DNA from: Granulosicoccus sp.
GTDB taxonomy: Bacteria; Pseudomonadota; Gammaproteobacteria; Granulosicoccales; Granulosicoccaceae
Direction: 5' to 3'
Assembly: GCA_013002205.1 (NCBI GenBank)
Contig: JABDKN010000180.1
Span: 1 to 37,278 of the forward strand
Length of the DNA stretch: 37,278 bases
Shown here: piece after piece, positions 14,420-25,311 of the stretch
Position numbering within the stretch: the first letter of the stretch is position 1
Layout: each line of letters begins with the position of its first letter
Notes under the pieces: generated by a model
What the model saw: the letters and a program-made list of their open reading frames with translations, nothing else
The model's database searches: none
What the model was told of the DNA's origin: nothing
Translations under genes and position numbers: made by a program

Positions 14420-15760
14420 TCAGCCTGCAGAGCTCTGCTGGTTGCGCCGTCGAAGTTCCCTGAGCCGCTCGCCAATTCGAATTTCCAGGCCCCGTTCCAC
14501 CGGTTCATAAAACCTGACCGCCTCCAGTGTATCTGGAAAATAGTCAGCGCCAGCGGCAAAACCATCCACCTCGTCGTGAGCGTAGCGATACCCCTCACCG
14601 TGGCCCAGTTCGTTCATGAGCCGAGTCGGGGCATTTCGCAGGCTCATCGGCACAGGCTGATTGCCGTGTTCCTTTGCGTACGACATGGCAGCCTTGAATG
14701 CAGTGTAAACCGCATTGCTCTTGGCGGCGCAACTCATGAACACGATGGCATGGGCAATGGCCAGCTCACCTTCGGGACTGCCCAGTCGGGCGTAGCTGTC
14801 CCAGGCATACAACGCATGCTGAAAAGCGCGCGGATCGGCATTGCCGATATCCTCTGATGCGAAACGCAAGAGACGTCGCGCAATATACACAGGATCGCAA
14901 CCACCATCGAGCATGCGACAGTACCAGTACAGTGCCGCGTCCGGATCAGACCCGCGCATGGATTTGTGCAAGGCCGAGATCTGGTCGTAAAACATATCTC
15001 CGCCTTTGTCGAACTGGCGGAAGGAGTCACGGGTGACCTCACGGATAACCGACTCGTCGATAATGAGCCTGCCTTGCGTGCGACGTGCGCAATCAGAGGC
15101 AAGTTCCAGCAGCACCAGCGCATGCCGTGCATCCCCATTTGCCGTGGCCGCCAGCAGATCCCGATATTCCTCAGCCATATCGATGTCCAGCGCGCCCAAG
15201 CCCTTGAGCCTGTCCTCCAGTGCGCGATCGATGACTGCACGGATGTCGGCGTTCTCCAGATGCTTCAGAACGTAGACTCGCACCCGTGACAACAACGCGT
15301 TGTTGAGTTCGAACGACGGATTCTCGGTGGTGGCGCCCACGAAGTACAGGGTGCCATCCTCGATATGCGGCAGAAACGCATCTTGCTGCGCCTTGTTGAA
15401 TCGATGAACTTCATCGACGAACAACACACTGCGCTGGCCCTGGGTGTCCAGCCTCTCACGTGCCTCGACGACGCGTTCACGGATGTCCCTGACCCCGGAG
15501 AGTACCGCGGACAAGCTCATGAAGTGTGCGTCACAATGACTGGCAATCATCCTCGCCAGGGTTGTTTTACCGGTCCCAGGCGGACCCCAGAACACCATGG
15601 AATGCAATCGATTACGTTGCAGGGCCTGGCGCAAGGTACTGTCACTGCCAAGCAGGTGAGACTGGCCGACGAAGTCCGCCAGTGCTTCGGGTCTGAGTCG
15701 GTCGGCCAATGGCCTGACCGCGTCATCTACGGTAAATAGCTGGCCTGTTTCAGTTGTCAT
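14420..15760 (-). CDS. rarA: Replication-associated recombination protein A (RarA/MgsA AAA+ ATPase)
   Basis: RarA is a clamp-loader-like AAA+ ATPase acting at stalled replication forks. The 446 residues include LADRLRPEALADFVGQSHL at the start, Walker A GPPGTGKTT (59-67), Walker B VLFVDEVHRF (D116-E117), a sensor segment GATTENPSFELN and the C-terminal tetramerisation region with DGGCDPVYIARRLLRFASED. Length is standard for the family. The start codon overlaps the lolA stop by 11 bases. The ftsK-lolA-rarA order is conserved across gammaproteobacteria and supports the call. Confidence 0.97.
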   Translation of the reverse strand: MTTETGQLFTVDDAVRPLADRLRPEALADFVGQSHLLGSDSTLRQALQRNRLHSMVFWGPPGTGKTTLARMIASHCDAHFMSLSAVLSGVRDIRERVVEARERLDTQGQRSVLFVDEVHRFNKAQQDAFLPHIEDGTLYFVGATTENPSFELNNALLSRVRVYVLKHLENADIRAVIDRALEDRLKGLGALDIDMAEEYRDLLAATANGDARHALVLLELASDCARRTQGRLIIDESVIREVTRDSFRQFDKGGDMFYDQISALHKSMRGSDPDAALYWYCRMLDGGCDPVYIARRLLRFASEDIGNADPRAFQHALYAWDSYARLGSPEGELAIAHAIVFMSCAAKSNAVYTAFKAAMSYAKEHGNQPVPMSLRNAPTRLMNELGHGEGYRYAHDEVDGFAAGADYFPDTLEAVRFYEPVERGLEIRIGERLRELRRRNQQSSAG

Positions 15761-16427
15761 CGAGCCCGATTACATCGACGCCTTCCGGCACCTGAAAGTC
15801 GAACAGTGAATCCTCCAGCATCACCCCCGGCTCAAAGTCACTGAATCGGATTTGCGTGGCCTGCCCGAAGTTGTCCCGCAATTCCATGGCTGCCAGACCG
15901 GTTGCATCCAGACCGATGAACACCAGCTCGAAATCTGAGGTCTCGGCACGGGGTGTCAGTTCCAGCCAGTTGACTCCCTCAGCTTCACCCAGTTCGACAA
16001 TGTCGAAACTCTCTTCCAGCGGCTCGCTGCGCATCAGCAGGATCAGCGGAGTACCGGCAATACGCTCATCGATATCGTTGACGGTGACCTGTTCCAGATC
16101 CTTGTCATACAGCCAGATTCGCTGACCATCGGCAACGATCTCCTGGGTTGCCGGAGACGTGTAGCTCCAGATGAAGCGCCCCGGCCGCTTGAGCCTGATG
16201 GTACCGGAGGAACTCTGCAGCGGTACCGAGTCCTCGTCATACACGGTCTGCTCGAAATTCGCCTGGAACGTCTCTACATCCTGGATAAAGCGCTCCAGTT
16301 GCGTCAGGGCTTCGCCGCCCAGTACCGGAAGCGCCATCATCGCCGTGAACAGGCTGGTCAGCGACCACGACAAGGCAGCAACTACCCACCTGTTCCGACG
16401 ACGGCGTCTGGTTGAGTGAAATTGCAT
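15750..16427 (-). CDS. lolA: Outer-membrane lipoprotein carrier protein LolA
   Basis: LolA is the periplasmic chaperone that carries lipoproteins from LolCDE to LolB. From the ATG at 16427 the precursor has 225 residues: an Arg-rich N-region (STRRRRRNR), a hydrophobic core (WVVAALSWSLTSLFTAMMA) and a likely cleavage after VLGGEA. The mature part has LTQLERFIQDVETFQANFEQ, SSGTIRLKRPGRFIWSY, DGQRIWLYDKDLEQVTV and a C-terminal FSDFEPGVMLEDSLFDF, all typical. The frame stays open to 16559, but an AGGA precedes the chosen ATG and the extra 44 residues would bury the signal peptide. It sits between ftsK (129 bases upstream) and rarA (11-base overlap). Confidence 0.95.
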   Translation of the reverse strand: MQFHSTRRRRRNRWVVAALSWSLTSLFTAMMALPVLGGEALTQLERFIQDVETFQANFEQTVYDEDSVPLQSSSGTIRLKRPGRFIWSYTSPATQEIVADGQRIWLYDKDLEQVTVNDIDERIAGTPLILLMRSEPLEESFDIVELGEAEGVNWLELTPRAETSDFELVFIGLDATGLAAMELRDNFGQATQIRFSDFEPGVMLEDSLFDFQVPEGVDVIGLDDN

Positions 16428-16555
16428 ACGGGCGTCCTGTTGGGCAGACCGGATCATGTCCGGCAGTCTACCCTGATGCCTGGCACTCGCGTTAGTTCCG
16501 CCAGCGGGAGAGATGCCCCAGCGGTCAACGGCAAAACTGCGCCAGGCGTTCGATT

Positions 16556-19465
16556 TCACCCACCGGGGGGCGGTGCCAGCACCTCACGCGTCCCACTGGA
16601 CGTGACCTGACTGACGACCCCGGCCGCTTCCATCTCTTCAACCATGCGCGCCGCCCGGTTGTAGCCTATTTTCAAGCGTCGCTGGACATAGGATATCGAG
16701 GCCTTGCGCGACTCCAGGACGACTGCAACGGCCTGATCGTAGAGCGCATCACTTTCACCGACGCCGCCCTCGGACTCACCTCCGGAGAGACCAGGTATGG
16801 CAACACTGCTCTCCTGCAATATTTCATCGATGTAGTTGGGCTCGCCTGTCTGCTTGATATGCGCAATGACATTCTGCACCTCATGGTCATCGACGAAGGC
16901 ACCGTGCACGCGCACCGGTAATGCCGTACCCGGCGGCAGGTAGAGCATGTCGCCGTGACCGAGTAGGGATTCTGCGCCCCCCTGGTCCAGTATGGTGCGC
17001 GAATCGATCTTTGACGATACCTGGAAGGCAATTCGAGTGGGTACATTGGCCTTGATGAGGCCCGTGATGACATCGACCGAGGGACGCTGCGTTGCCAGAA
17101 TCAGATGGATGCCTGCGGCTCGGGCCTTTTGTGCAATCCGGGCGATCAGCTCTTCTGCCTTCTTGCCAACCTGCATCATCATGTCGGCAAATTCATCCAC
17201 GACCACCACGATGAATGGCATGGGTTCCAGGGTTGGCGGTGCCGCCGTCGGTGTCAGTGACAATTCGGCCTGATACAGTGGATCGACAATGGGTGTCCCC
17301 AGCTTGATAGCCTCATTCACCTTCTTGTTGTACCCGGCGATGTTGCGCACCTTGAGTGCAGCCATGACCGTGTAGCGCCGCTCCATTTCACCGACACACC
17401 AGCGCAGCGCGTTGGCCGCCTCTTTCATGTCGGTGACAACCGGTGCCAGCAGGTGCGGTATGCCGTCATAGACATTCAGTTCGAGCATCTTGGGATCGAT
17501 CAGTATGAGGCGGACGTCTTTCGCAGTTGCCTTGTACAGCAGACTGATCAACATGGAATTGACCGCGACCGACTTGCCTGAACCCGTGGTTCCGGCCACC
17601 AGCAAGTGCGGCATACGTCCCAGATCGGCCGTGACCGACTGGCCGCTGATATCCTTGCCAAGCGCAAGCGTCAATGGCGACTTCTTCTCGATGTACTGCG
17701 GCGACTGCAGCATCTCGCTCAGTTGCACGATCTCGCGATGATCATTGGGCACCTCGATGCCGATGGTCGACTTACCAGCGATGACTTCGACCACCCGCAC
17801 GCTGACCAGCGACATGGACCGCGCAATGTCCTGCGATAACCCGGTGATCCGGCTTGCCTTGATACCGGGCGCAAGTTGCATCTCGAAGCGCGTGATCACA
17901 GGACCGGGGTGTACGGCAACGACTTCCACGACGATGCGGAACTCTGCAAGCTTCTCCTCCAGCAGGCGGGAGAGCGCTTCCAGGTCGGCGTCGGAAAACC
18001 CGGGACGCTGGGGTTCCGGCGCATCCAGCAGGGACAGTGGCGGTAAATCTGAATCAGGTACATCGAGAAACAGTTTCGCCTGCTTCTGTTCGGTTACGCG
18101 GGGCTTGATCGCGATCTTCTTCTTTTTCGCCGGATCGATGGTGGGCAGTATGGTGTGGTGAACCGGTGTGGAAGGTTCGGCTGTCACCGTCTCCGTATCC
18201 CGGCGCGTGGTCTGCCCGGACGGCCGTGTGGTCACCGGCTTGTCCAGATTGTCCAGTGCGTCGGCGGTGGCGGCATCGATCGGCATAGGGGTATCGAAAT
18301 GTTCGCTCAACAGTGCATCTGCTTCGCCCAGTGAGCGATCCAGAGCTTCGATACGGCGCTTGTTCGACGTTGACCCAAGGGCCGTTGCAGCACTCCTGGC
18401 AACACCGGTAGCGGCCTGTGTTCCGGCCAGGGCCTTTTCCCGTGCCGCCGCCAGGGCGGCGGCCAGCCCGGTACGCGGAGGATGTTCAGCATCGATGCCC
18501 AGCAGGGGATCAAGCTCTGGTAACGAGGTGGCAGGCGATGCTGAACGTCGGCCTTCTGAGGCGCCGGATTCCTGTGACACCTGACGCAGGTGCGTTTCCC
18601 GGGCACGGTCTGCCGAGCGTATCCTGGCCTGTTCTGCATGCGATTCGGTGATCGATCGGACGCTGCGCTTGGCGGTTTCGCCGAGACCGACAACCGCGCC
18701 CCCGAGGAATTCGATTAACTGCAGCCAGGATGTGCCAAATGCCAGCGTCAGACTGCTGAAGAATATTGCCAGCAACAGCAGTGTGGTGCCCAGATGGTGC
18801 AGAAAACCTACCAGTCGCCAGGCGACGGCCGTACCCAGAATGCCACCCCCGAACGTGTTGTGCGGTAACGTACCTTCCGGCACACCGAAATGCAGATCGG
18901 CCAGTCCACTGGCACTGGCCAGCATGAGCGCGACGCCGATGATACGCACGAATACGAACGGCTGGTAGGCATCTGCAACGCGTCGCTCGTCACGGAACAG
19001 CAGCCAGCCACAGACGCCAAGGACCAGTGGCACCAGAAATGCCATGTAACCGAACAGCGAGAAAGAGACATCGGCAAACCAGGCCCCGACCCGACCGACA
19101 CTGTTCTGGATGGGCGCACCCGCACCGGTATGTGACCAGCCGGGATCGTTGGCATCAAAGCTTGTCAGTGCCAGCAGTGCGATGAGTGCGGCAAAGGCAC
19201 ACACGATGCCCCCCACTTCGCGGGACAGGCGACCCATATTGCCCAGTGCTTTGTTACCGGTCAGGCTGGCCGTTGCCGCCGCTCGCGTTCGTGCCGCCGA
19301 GCCGTTTCTGGAACCCTGGGCTGCAGCACGTCGCGCAGCAGGGGAACGTCGACTGGCGACGCGGCCGGCGCCCTTGCCGGTGCCCTTGGCAGCACCGGCT
19401 TTGCGCGACGCAGGCGCTTTTTTTCGGCGTGCCGCAGCGGCCCGCTTTTTGGTAGCTTGTGCCAA
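16556..19465 (-). CDS. ftsK: DNA translocase FtsK
   Basis: FtsK anchors at the division septum and pumps chromosome termini to the dif site. The 969 residues contain a strongly basic Ala/Lys/Arg/Gly-rich N-terminus (about 1-75), four membrane segments (about 85-270; for example [16 protein letters not shown] and [17 protein letters not shown]), a linker, and the motor domain with Walker A GTTGSGKS (625-632, K631) and Walker [17 protein letters not shown]-terminal gamma winged helix follows ([21 protein letters not shown]), which reads KOPS. The start is TTG: an in-frame TAA lies five codons upstream with no ATG between, and AGGA lies 9 bases ahead. It is divergent from trxB and first in ftsK-lolA-rarA. 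Confidence 0.97.
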   Translation of the reverse strand: MAQATKKRAAAARRKKAPASRKAGAAKGTGKGAGRVASRRSPAARRAAAQGSRNGSAARTRAAATASLTGNKALGNMGRLSREVGGIVCAFAALIALLALTSFDANDPGWSHTGAGAPIQNSVGRVGAWFADVSFSLFGYMAFLVPLVLGVCGWLLFRDERRVADAYQPFVFVRIIGVALMLASASGLADLHFGVPEGTLPHNTFGGGILGTAVAWRLVGFLHHLGTTLLLLAIFFSSLTLAFGTSWLQLIEFLGGAVVGLGETAKRSVRSITESHAEQARIRSADRARETHLRQVSQESGASEGRRSASPATSLPELDPLLGIDAEHPPRTGLAAALAAAREKALAGTQAATGVARSAATALGSTSNKRRIEALDRSLGEADALLSEHFDTPMPIDAATADALDNLDKPVTTRPSGQTTRRDTETVTAEPSTPVHHTILPTIDPAKKKKIAIKPRVTEQKQAKLFLDVPDSDLPPLSLLDAPEPQRPGFSDADLEALSRLLEEKLAEFRIVVEVVAVHPGPVITRFEMQLAPGIKASRITGLSQDIARSMSLVSVRVVEVIAGKSTIGIEVPNDHREIVQLSEMLQSPQYIEKKSPLTLALGKDISGQSVTADLGRMPHLLVAGTTGSGKSVAVNSMLISLLYKATAKDVRLILIDPKMLELNVYDGIPHLLAPVVTDMKEAANALRWCVGEMERRYTVMAALKVRNIAGYNKKVNEAIKLGTPIVDPLYQAELSLTPTAAPPTLEPMPFIVVVVDEFADMMMQVGKKAEELIARIAQKARAAGIHLILATQRPSVDVITGLIKANVPTRIAFQVSSKIDSRTILDQGGAESLLGHGDMLYLPPGTALPVRVHGAFVDDHEVQNVIAHIKQTGEPNYIDEILQESSVAIPGLSGGESEGGVGESDALYDQAVAVVLESRKASISYVQRRLKIGYNRAARMVEEMEAAGVVSQVTSSGTREVLAPPPGG

Positions 19466-19555
19466 AAAACTGTCCTGCCCTTATTCTTGAGTGGAGGCGT
19501 GATTCTTCAAGCCGGCCTCATACCCGCCGCCAGTTCGCCAGAATCAAAAGTGTAG

Positions 19556-20608
<1,053 letters not shown>

Positions 20609-20638
20609 CATTTTGTCGATCACCGGCCAATGACAGCG

Positions 20639-20657
20639 AGGCAAAGAGCTCTTGCCT
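20639..20657. other. Stem-loop between trxB and the FemAB-like gene
   Basis: Arms AGGCAA and TTGCCT flank a 7-base centre that itself contains GAGCTC. It lies 30 bases after the trxB stop. No T-tract follows, so intrinsic termination is unlikely; partial attenuation or mRNA end protection are possible. Confidence 0.3.
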
Positions 20658-20707
20658 GCCACGACCTGTGGGACTGAGTTACTCTGCATACGTTCGCTTG
20701 GCTGCCT

Positions 20708-21988
20708 ATGATTCCCAGACCGCAGATTGAAGTCAGAGATTCCCTGGCGCTGGTTCCCAGCGACCAGTGGAATGCGTTGTGCCGCGACGGCAATCCGTTT
20801 CTGCGCCATGAGTTTCTGCACACTCTGGATGAGACGGGTTGCCTTGGTAAGGTGACAGGCTGGTATCCACGCTATTTTCTGCTGTGGTCCGGTGAGGATG
20901 GCGACAGAGAGCTGACCGGCGCCGTACCGGCCTATGTCAAGACCAATTCCTACGGTGAATTCGTGTTCGACTGGGCCTGGGCAGAGGCGTACCAGCAGCA
21001 TCAGCTCGAGTACTATCCCAAGCTGGTGTCGAGTATTCCGTTTACGCCTGCCACAGGTCGACGGATACTGGTGAGAAACGATCAGCCTGAGCAGCACAGT
21101 ATCAGGCTGCTGGCGCGTGCCGTGCAGCAGTTTTCCGACAGCCAGGGTTATTCCGGTGTCCATTACCTGTTCCTCACTGAAACCGAGAGTGACATCCTGT
21201 GTGCCCATGAATCAACGGGTACGGTCAGCGACCTCGAGGTTGCAGCAAACGACCCGGGAGCACGACCCGCTACACAATCCATACCGGATGCCGAGTCGGT
21301 AGCCGAACATCTGCTGCGTCTGGATTGCCAGTATCACTGGCAGAATGATGGATACACCGACTTCGACGACTTCCTGGCTCGTTGTACGTCGAAGCGGCGA
21401 AAAACCATACGGCGGGAACGACGGTACGTCAGCGATACCGGTTTGCGGCTGACTCAGCGACTGGGCAGTTCTCTGTCAGCTGCCGAATGGCGCTGGGTTC
21501 ACGACTTCTATCAGTCGACCTTCGACCGTAAATGGGGCAATCCATCGCTGACACAGGCGTTCTTCATGGCCATCGGCGACAAGATGGGTGACCAGGTGCT
21601 GATCGTCTTCGCCTACGATGACAACGACGAGCAGCCGCACTGGCCGGTAGCCTGTTCCATCATGTTCATCGGTGCGACGACGTTATACGGACGCTTCTGG
21701 GGATGCCGGAAGGACTACAACTCCCTGCATTTCGAGGCATGCTACTACCAGGGCATCCAGTACTGTATCGATCACGGAATACGTCATTTCGAACCGGGTG
21801 CTCAGGGAGAACACAAGATCAGCCGCGGTTTCATACCCACCATCACACGTTCCGCCCACTACATCCGGCATGCCGGTTTTCGCGAAGCAATTGCTGACTA
21901 CCTGTCCCGGGAGCGGCCCCACGTGCGGCAACGCTGCGCAGGGCTCAGTGATTTGCTACCGTTCAAGACTGGCACCTTTACCCCATAG
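20708..21988 (+). CDS. FemAB-like GNAT family protein (PF04339 type)
   Basis: The protein has 426 residues. The family pattern is visible: NPFLRHEFLHTLDETGCL near the start, AVPAYVKTNSYGEFVFDWAW, KLVSSIPFTPATGRRIL, a YTDFDDFLARCTSKRRKTIR block, GRFWGCRKDYNSLHFEACYY, and FEPGAQGEHKISRGF near the end. These proteins combine two GNAT-like folds and are often listed as peptidoglycan-related, though their reaction is not established. A polar insert (about 160-195) lengthens the middle compared with relatives I recall. aat starts 6 bases after its stop, so the two are almost certainly cotranscribed; trxB lies 99 bases upstream. Confidence 0.9.
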   Translation: MIPRPQIEVRDSLALVPSDQWNALCRDGNPFLRHEFLHTLDETGCLGKVTGWYPRYFLLWSGEDGDRELTGAVPAYVKTNSYGEFVFDWAWAEAYQQHQLEYYPKLVSSIPFTPATGRRILVRNDQPEQHSIRLLARAVQQFSDSQGYSGVHYLFLTETESDILCAHESTGTVSDLEVAANDPGARPATQSIPDAESVAEHLLRLDCQYHWQNDGYTDFDDFLARCTSKRRKTIRRERRYVSDTGLRLTQRLGSSLSAAEWRWVHDFYQSTFDRKWGNPSLTQAFFMAIGDKMGDQVLIVFAYDDNDEQPHWPVACSIMFIGATTLYGRFWGCRKDYNSLHFEACYYQGIQYCIDHGIRHFEPGAQGEHKISRGFIPTITRSAHYIRHAGFREAIADYLSRERPHVRQRCAGLSDLLPFKTGTFTP

Positions 21989-21994
21989 CTGTCC

Positions 21995-22690
21995 ATGCCG
22001 ATACCGTTCCTGGCTCCCGACGACGATGTGACACCTTTCCCATCCGTACGCACGGCGCTGAGCGAGCCCAATGGACTGTTGATGGCGGGTGGCAACCTGA
22101 ACCCTGAACGTCTGCTGAGTGCCTACAAGGCGGGAATATTTCCCTGGTATGAGTCGGAAGAACCCATTCTCTGGTGGTCGCCCGACCCGAGATGCATCAT
22201 CTGGCCGGAAGAGCTGCGCATCACGCGCAGCCTGCGCAAGACAATCAACGGAGCTCACTTCGAAATCACTGAAAACAAGGCCTACCGTGACGTCATGAGG
22301 CAGTGCGCTGCACCGCGCAAGGGCAGCAGCGGAACCTGGGTCACTGATGAGATGATCGACGCCTATTGCGAATTGAATTCCATGGGTGTGGCCCGATCAG
22401 TCGAAGTGTGGCTGGCGGAGCAGCTTGTCGGCGGGCTCTACGGCATTCAGCTGGGTCGGGTATTCGTCGGTGAATCCATGTTTTCAAGAGAGCGAGACGC
22501 CTCCAAGGTGGCCCTGGCACACCTGGCGCAATGCGGCCGATACAGCCTGATCGACTGCCAGCTCGAGACCCCGCATCTGGTGAGTATGGGAGCCACCACC
22601 ATTCGGCGTGAACACTACATCCATCTGCTGCAGGAATACGGCAAATCAGCTGACGAGCACATCAGATATGCGCCAGTATCGCAGCTTTGA
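21995..22690 (+). CDS. aat: Leucyl/phenylalanyl-tRNA-protein transferase
   Basis: Aat adds Leu or Phe from aminoacyl-tRNA to proteins with N-terminal Lys or Arg, marking them for ClpAPS. The 231 residues contain the family signatures LMAGGNLNPERLLSAYKAGI, FPWYESEEPILWWSPDPRCI, RQCAAPRKGSSGTWV, GGLYGIQLGRVFVGESMFS and ASKVALAHLAQCG. Length is normal. The 3' end overlaps the 3' end of thrC on the opposite strand by 29 bases. Confidence 0.97.
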   Translation: MPIPFLAPDDDVTPFPSVRTALSEPNGLLMAGGNLNPERLLSAYKAGIFPWYESEEPILWWSPDPRCIIWPEELRITRSLRKTINGAHFEITENKAYRDVMRQCAAPRKGSSGTWVTDEMIDAYCELNSMGVARSVEVWLAEQLVGGLYGIQLGRVFVGESMFSRERDASKVALAHLAQCGRYSLIDCQLETPHLVSMGATTIRREHYIHLLQEYGKSADEHIRYAPVSQL

Positions 22691-23798
22691 CCGATTGCAG
22701 ATCTGCGTTGACAGTCTGCACCGCTCGCTGACCGCGGATGGCGATATCCGGATCTTTCAGGCCGTGACCGGTCAGCGTACAGGTGACCAGGCTACCGGCA
22801 GGAATTCGGCCAGTCCGGACATCCCGCAATGCGCCACACAGTGACACAGCAGAAGCCGGCTCACAAAACACGCCTTCCTGGCGGGCCAGCATGGCCTGCG
22901 TGGCGAGCAGTTCATCGTCGCTCACTTCATCGAACCAGCCCCCTGACTCATTCACCGCAGCGTGTGCCAGATCCCAGCTCTGCGGGTTACCGATTCGTAT
23001 GGCCGTTGCCAGTGTTTCGGGTTCCAGTACCGGTTCGTCACGCATGAACGGCGCAGCGCCATCGGCCTGATAGCCGACCATGACAGGACGCGTATCTGTC
23101 AACGGATTATCCAGGTAAGGACACTGGCCGTGGCATAGCGTGCACGATGCGGTGTTGTGGCCACAGGCTTCACTGTAGCCAATCCAGTACCCGGAGATAT
23201 TGCCGGCATTACCCACCGGGATGCAGTGATAGTCCGGTGCACGACCCAGCGCTTCGACAATTTCAAAGGCCGCCGTTTTCTGACCCTGAAGACGAAACGG
23301 GTTGATCGAATTGACGATGGCAACCGGTGCCTCACCGGCCACCTCTTTCACCAGTCGCATGCCATCATCGAAATTACCTTTTATCTGCAGTACCACAGCG
23401 CCATGGGCGATTGCCTGAGCCAGTTTTCCCATTGGAATCTTGCCTTCCGGAATCAGCACGAAGGCGGTCATGCCTGCCCTCGCAGCATAGGCTGCGGCTG
23501 ATGCAGAGGTATTTCCGGTAGAGGCACACACGATTGCCCTGGCCCCTTCTTCGGCAGCCTTGCTCACCGCCATGGTCATGCCTCGATCCTTGAAAGAAGC
23601 TGTCGGATTCAAACCCTCGTACTTAACGAAGATGTCCACATCCGTACCCAGTTCCCGCGGGATATTCTCGAGGCGAATCAGGGGTGTGTCACCTTCATTG
23701 AGCGAGATGACCGGTGTGGCATCGGTCACGGGCAGACGTTCACGATAACGATCGATCAGACCTGTGTAATGGGCGGGGCGACTGTCAGTTGCAGGCAT
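22662..23798 (-). CDS. thrC: Threonine synthase with a four-cysteine insertion
   Basis: ThrC converts O-phosphohomoserine to threonine with PLP. The 378-residue protein has EGDTPLIRLENI, the PLP-lysine motif NPTASFKDRGMTMA (K70), CASTGNTSASAAAYAARAG, the PLP phosphate-binding loop PVGNAGNISGYWIG, and TLTGHGLKDPD near the end. Between GYSEACGH and VMVGYQADGAAP, where I recall only a short segment, there is an insert (about 211-238) with C212, C219, C222 and C226, a possible metal site. It lacks the extra N-terminal domain of long yeast/E. coli-type enzymes, so it is the short form. It is 105 bases downstream of hom on the same strand. Confidence 0.93.
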   Translation of the reverse strand: MPATDSRPAHYTGLIDRYRERLPVTDATPVISLNEGDTPLIRLENIPRELGTDVDIFVKYEGLNPTASFKDRGMTMAVSKAAEEGARAIVCASTGNTSASAAAYAARAGMTAFVLIPEGKIPMGKLAQAIAHGAVVLQIKGNFDDGMRLVKEVAGEAPVAIVNSINPFRLQGQKTAAFEIVEALGRAPDYHCIPVGNAGNISGYWIGYSEACGHNTASCTLCHGQCPYLDNPLTDTRPVMVGYQADGAAPFMRDEPVLEPETLATAIRIGNPQSWDLAHAAVNESGGWFDEVSDDELLATQAMLARQEGVFCEPASAVSLCGALRDVRTGRIPAGSLVTCTLTGHGLKDPDIAIRGQRAVQTVNADLQSVKAAILAHI

Positions 23799-23812
23799 GT
23801 TGAGGACTCTGG

Positions 23813-23830
23813 ATCCGGAATCTACCGGAT
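23813..23830. other. Stem-loop just upstream of thrC
   Basis: Arms ATCCGG and CCGGAT enclose a 6-base loop. It ends 14 bases before the thrC start codon in the hom-thrC gap. The position could affect translation initiation or protect the thrC message, but there is no leader peptide or T-tract to suggest attenuation. Confidence 0.3.
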
Positions 23831-23903
23831 AAATGTCGATGATGTGGTAGTGCGAGGGTGGCGCCGATGAAGAGCGCGCCGCATCTGCTCCTGTCGATGC
23901 CGG

Positions 23904-25241
23904 TCACAGCGATTCCACCCGTATGCGGGTAACCGGCTGTGTGATGGTCGACAGCGCCTGAATTCTTTCGATGGCCTGCTCGATGAGACCCTCCCTGACA
24001 CGTCGGGTCAACAGGATGATGGGGACTATCGGCACCTCGATCGAATCTTCGGTCAGCTCACCCGCTATGGCCATTTCCGGTTCTTTCTGCAGTATCGCCT
24101 CGATACTGATCCCCAGTTTGCCGAAAATGTCCGTGACGGTGGCCAGTACGCCAGGTTGATCCAGCGCATGCAGGCGCAGGTAGTAGGCCGCCTGGTAGTC
24201 GGCCGTCTTCAGCATGACATGCTCTTTCAGCGCATCATCCTGAAACCCGAGTATCGGCACACGATGGGATGGATCTGCATCCAGGGCCCGTACGATATCG
24301 ATGATGTCAGCCACCATTGCCGAGCCGGTGGGTTCCGAGCCGGCACCTGCACCATAGTACAGCGTGGGTCCGACTGCATCCCCGTACACGACGACCGCAT
24401 TCATGACGCCATTGACATTTGCCAGCAAGCGCCTTTCGGGTATCAGGGTGGGATGAACGCGCAGCTCGACACCGTCCTTGCGCCGGCGGGCGACTCCAAG
24501 GTGCTTGATGCGATAACCCAGTTCGTCCGCAAACTCGACATCCTCGCGTGTGACCTTGCTGATACCTTCGGTGTAGACGGCATCGAACCGCAGTGGCATG
24601 CCGAACGCCACCGAGGCCATGATGGCCAGCTTGTGAGCGGCGTCGATTCCTTCCACATCGAAGGTGGGGTCCGCCTCGGCATAACCAAGCGCCTGTGCTT
24701 CTGCCAGAACGTCATCGAATCTGCGGCCCTTCTCGGCCATTTCACTGAGAATGAAATTGCCAGTGCCGTTGATGATACCGGCCAGCCACTGGATGCGATT
24801 TGCCGCCAGGCCTTCACGCAATGCCTTGATGATCGGAATTCCCCCGGCAACCGCAGACTCGAAGGCCACGGTCACGCCGTGCGTGTGCGCCGCCCTGAAC
24901 AACTCGTTTCCGTGAATCGCTATCAGGGCCTTGTTGGCTGTCACAACGTGCTTGCCATTGGCAATCGCGCTGTGCAGCAACGCGAGCGTGGGATCTTCGC
25001 CGCCGATGGCCTCACACACGATGTCTATCGACGGATCACTGACCAGCGCTTGTGCATCGGTGGTTATTCCGATACCCAGGTTCAGTGCCTCAGCCTTGTT
25101 CCGGTCACGCACGGCCGCCAGCGTCACGCGAATGCCACACCCTGTTCGGCGCTCGATTTCGGCGGCGTTACGAGTCAGTATTCTGGCCACACCCTGGCCT
25201 ACCGTGCCCAGGCCCAACAGGCCGATCGATACCGGTTTCAA
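23904..25241 (-). CDS. hom: Homoserine dehydrogenase with C-terminal ACT domain
   Basis: Hom reduces aspartate semialdehyde to homoserine, feeding threonine and methionine synthesis. The 445 residues have the NAD(P) motif GLLGLGTVGQGVARIL, TANKALIAIHGNEL, the SAVAGGIPIIKALREGL segment with the catalytic Lys, GIINGTGNFILSEM, and LGYAEADPTFDVEGIDAAHK. An ACT domain (about 350-445, LRLHALDQPGVLATVTDIFG) suggests feedback by threonine. It is monofunctional, with no aspartokinase fused. The start is TTG with AGGAG 8 bases ahead. It precedes thrC; no thrB homoserine kinase lies between them. Confidence 0.96.
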   Translation of the reverse strand: MKPVSIGLLGLGTVGQGVARILTRNAAEIERRTGCGIRVTLAAVRDRNKAEALNLGIGITTDAQALVSDPSIDIVCEAIGGEDPTLALLHSAIANGKHVVTANKALIAIHGNELFRAAHTHGVTVAFESAVAGGIPIIKALREGLAANRIQWLAGIINGTGNFILSEMAEKGRRFDDVLAEAQALGYAEADPTFDVEGIDAAHKLAIMASVAFGMPLRFDAVYTEGISKVTREDVEFADELGYRIKHLGVARRRKDGVELRVHPTLIPERRLLANVNGVMNAVVVYGDAVGPTLYYGAGAGSEPTGSAMVADIIDIVRALDADPSHRVPILGFQDDALKEHVMLKTADYQAAYYLRLHALDQPGVLATVTDIFGKLGISIEAILQKEPEMAIAGELTEDSIEVPIVPIILLTRRVREGLIEQAIERIQALSTITQPVTRIRVESL

Positions 25242-25311
25242 GGAAGTCTCCTGCGATAAGATAGAGCCTGCCAGGGTGTTCAGCCGGGCTCGGGGCCTCT
25301 ATTATAGCCAG

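Noticed and set aside
16428-16559. N-terminal extension of lolA up to the ftsK stop
   Set aside because: It would place 44 residues before the signal peptide, and a ribosome site precedes the shorter start.
24156-25259. 367-codon plus-strand frame antisense to hom
   Set aside because: Hom is certain from its motifs, and this frame is its complement with no domain of its own.
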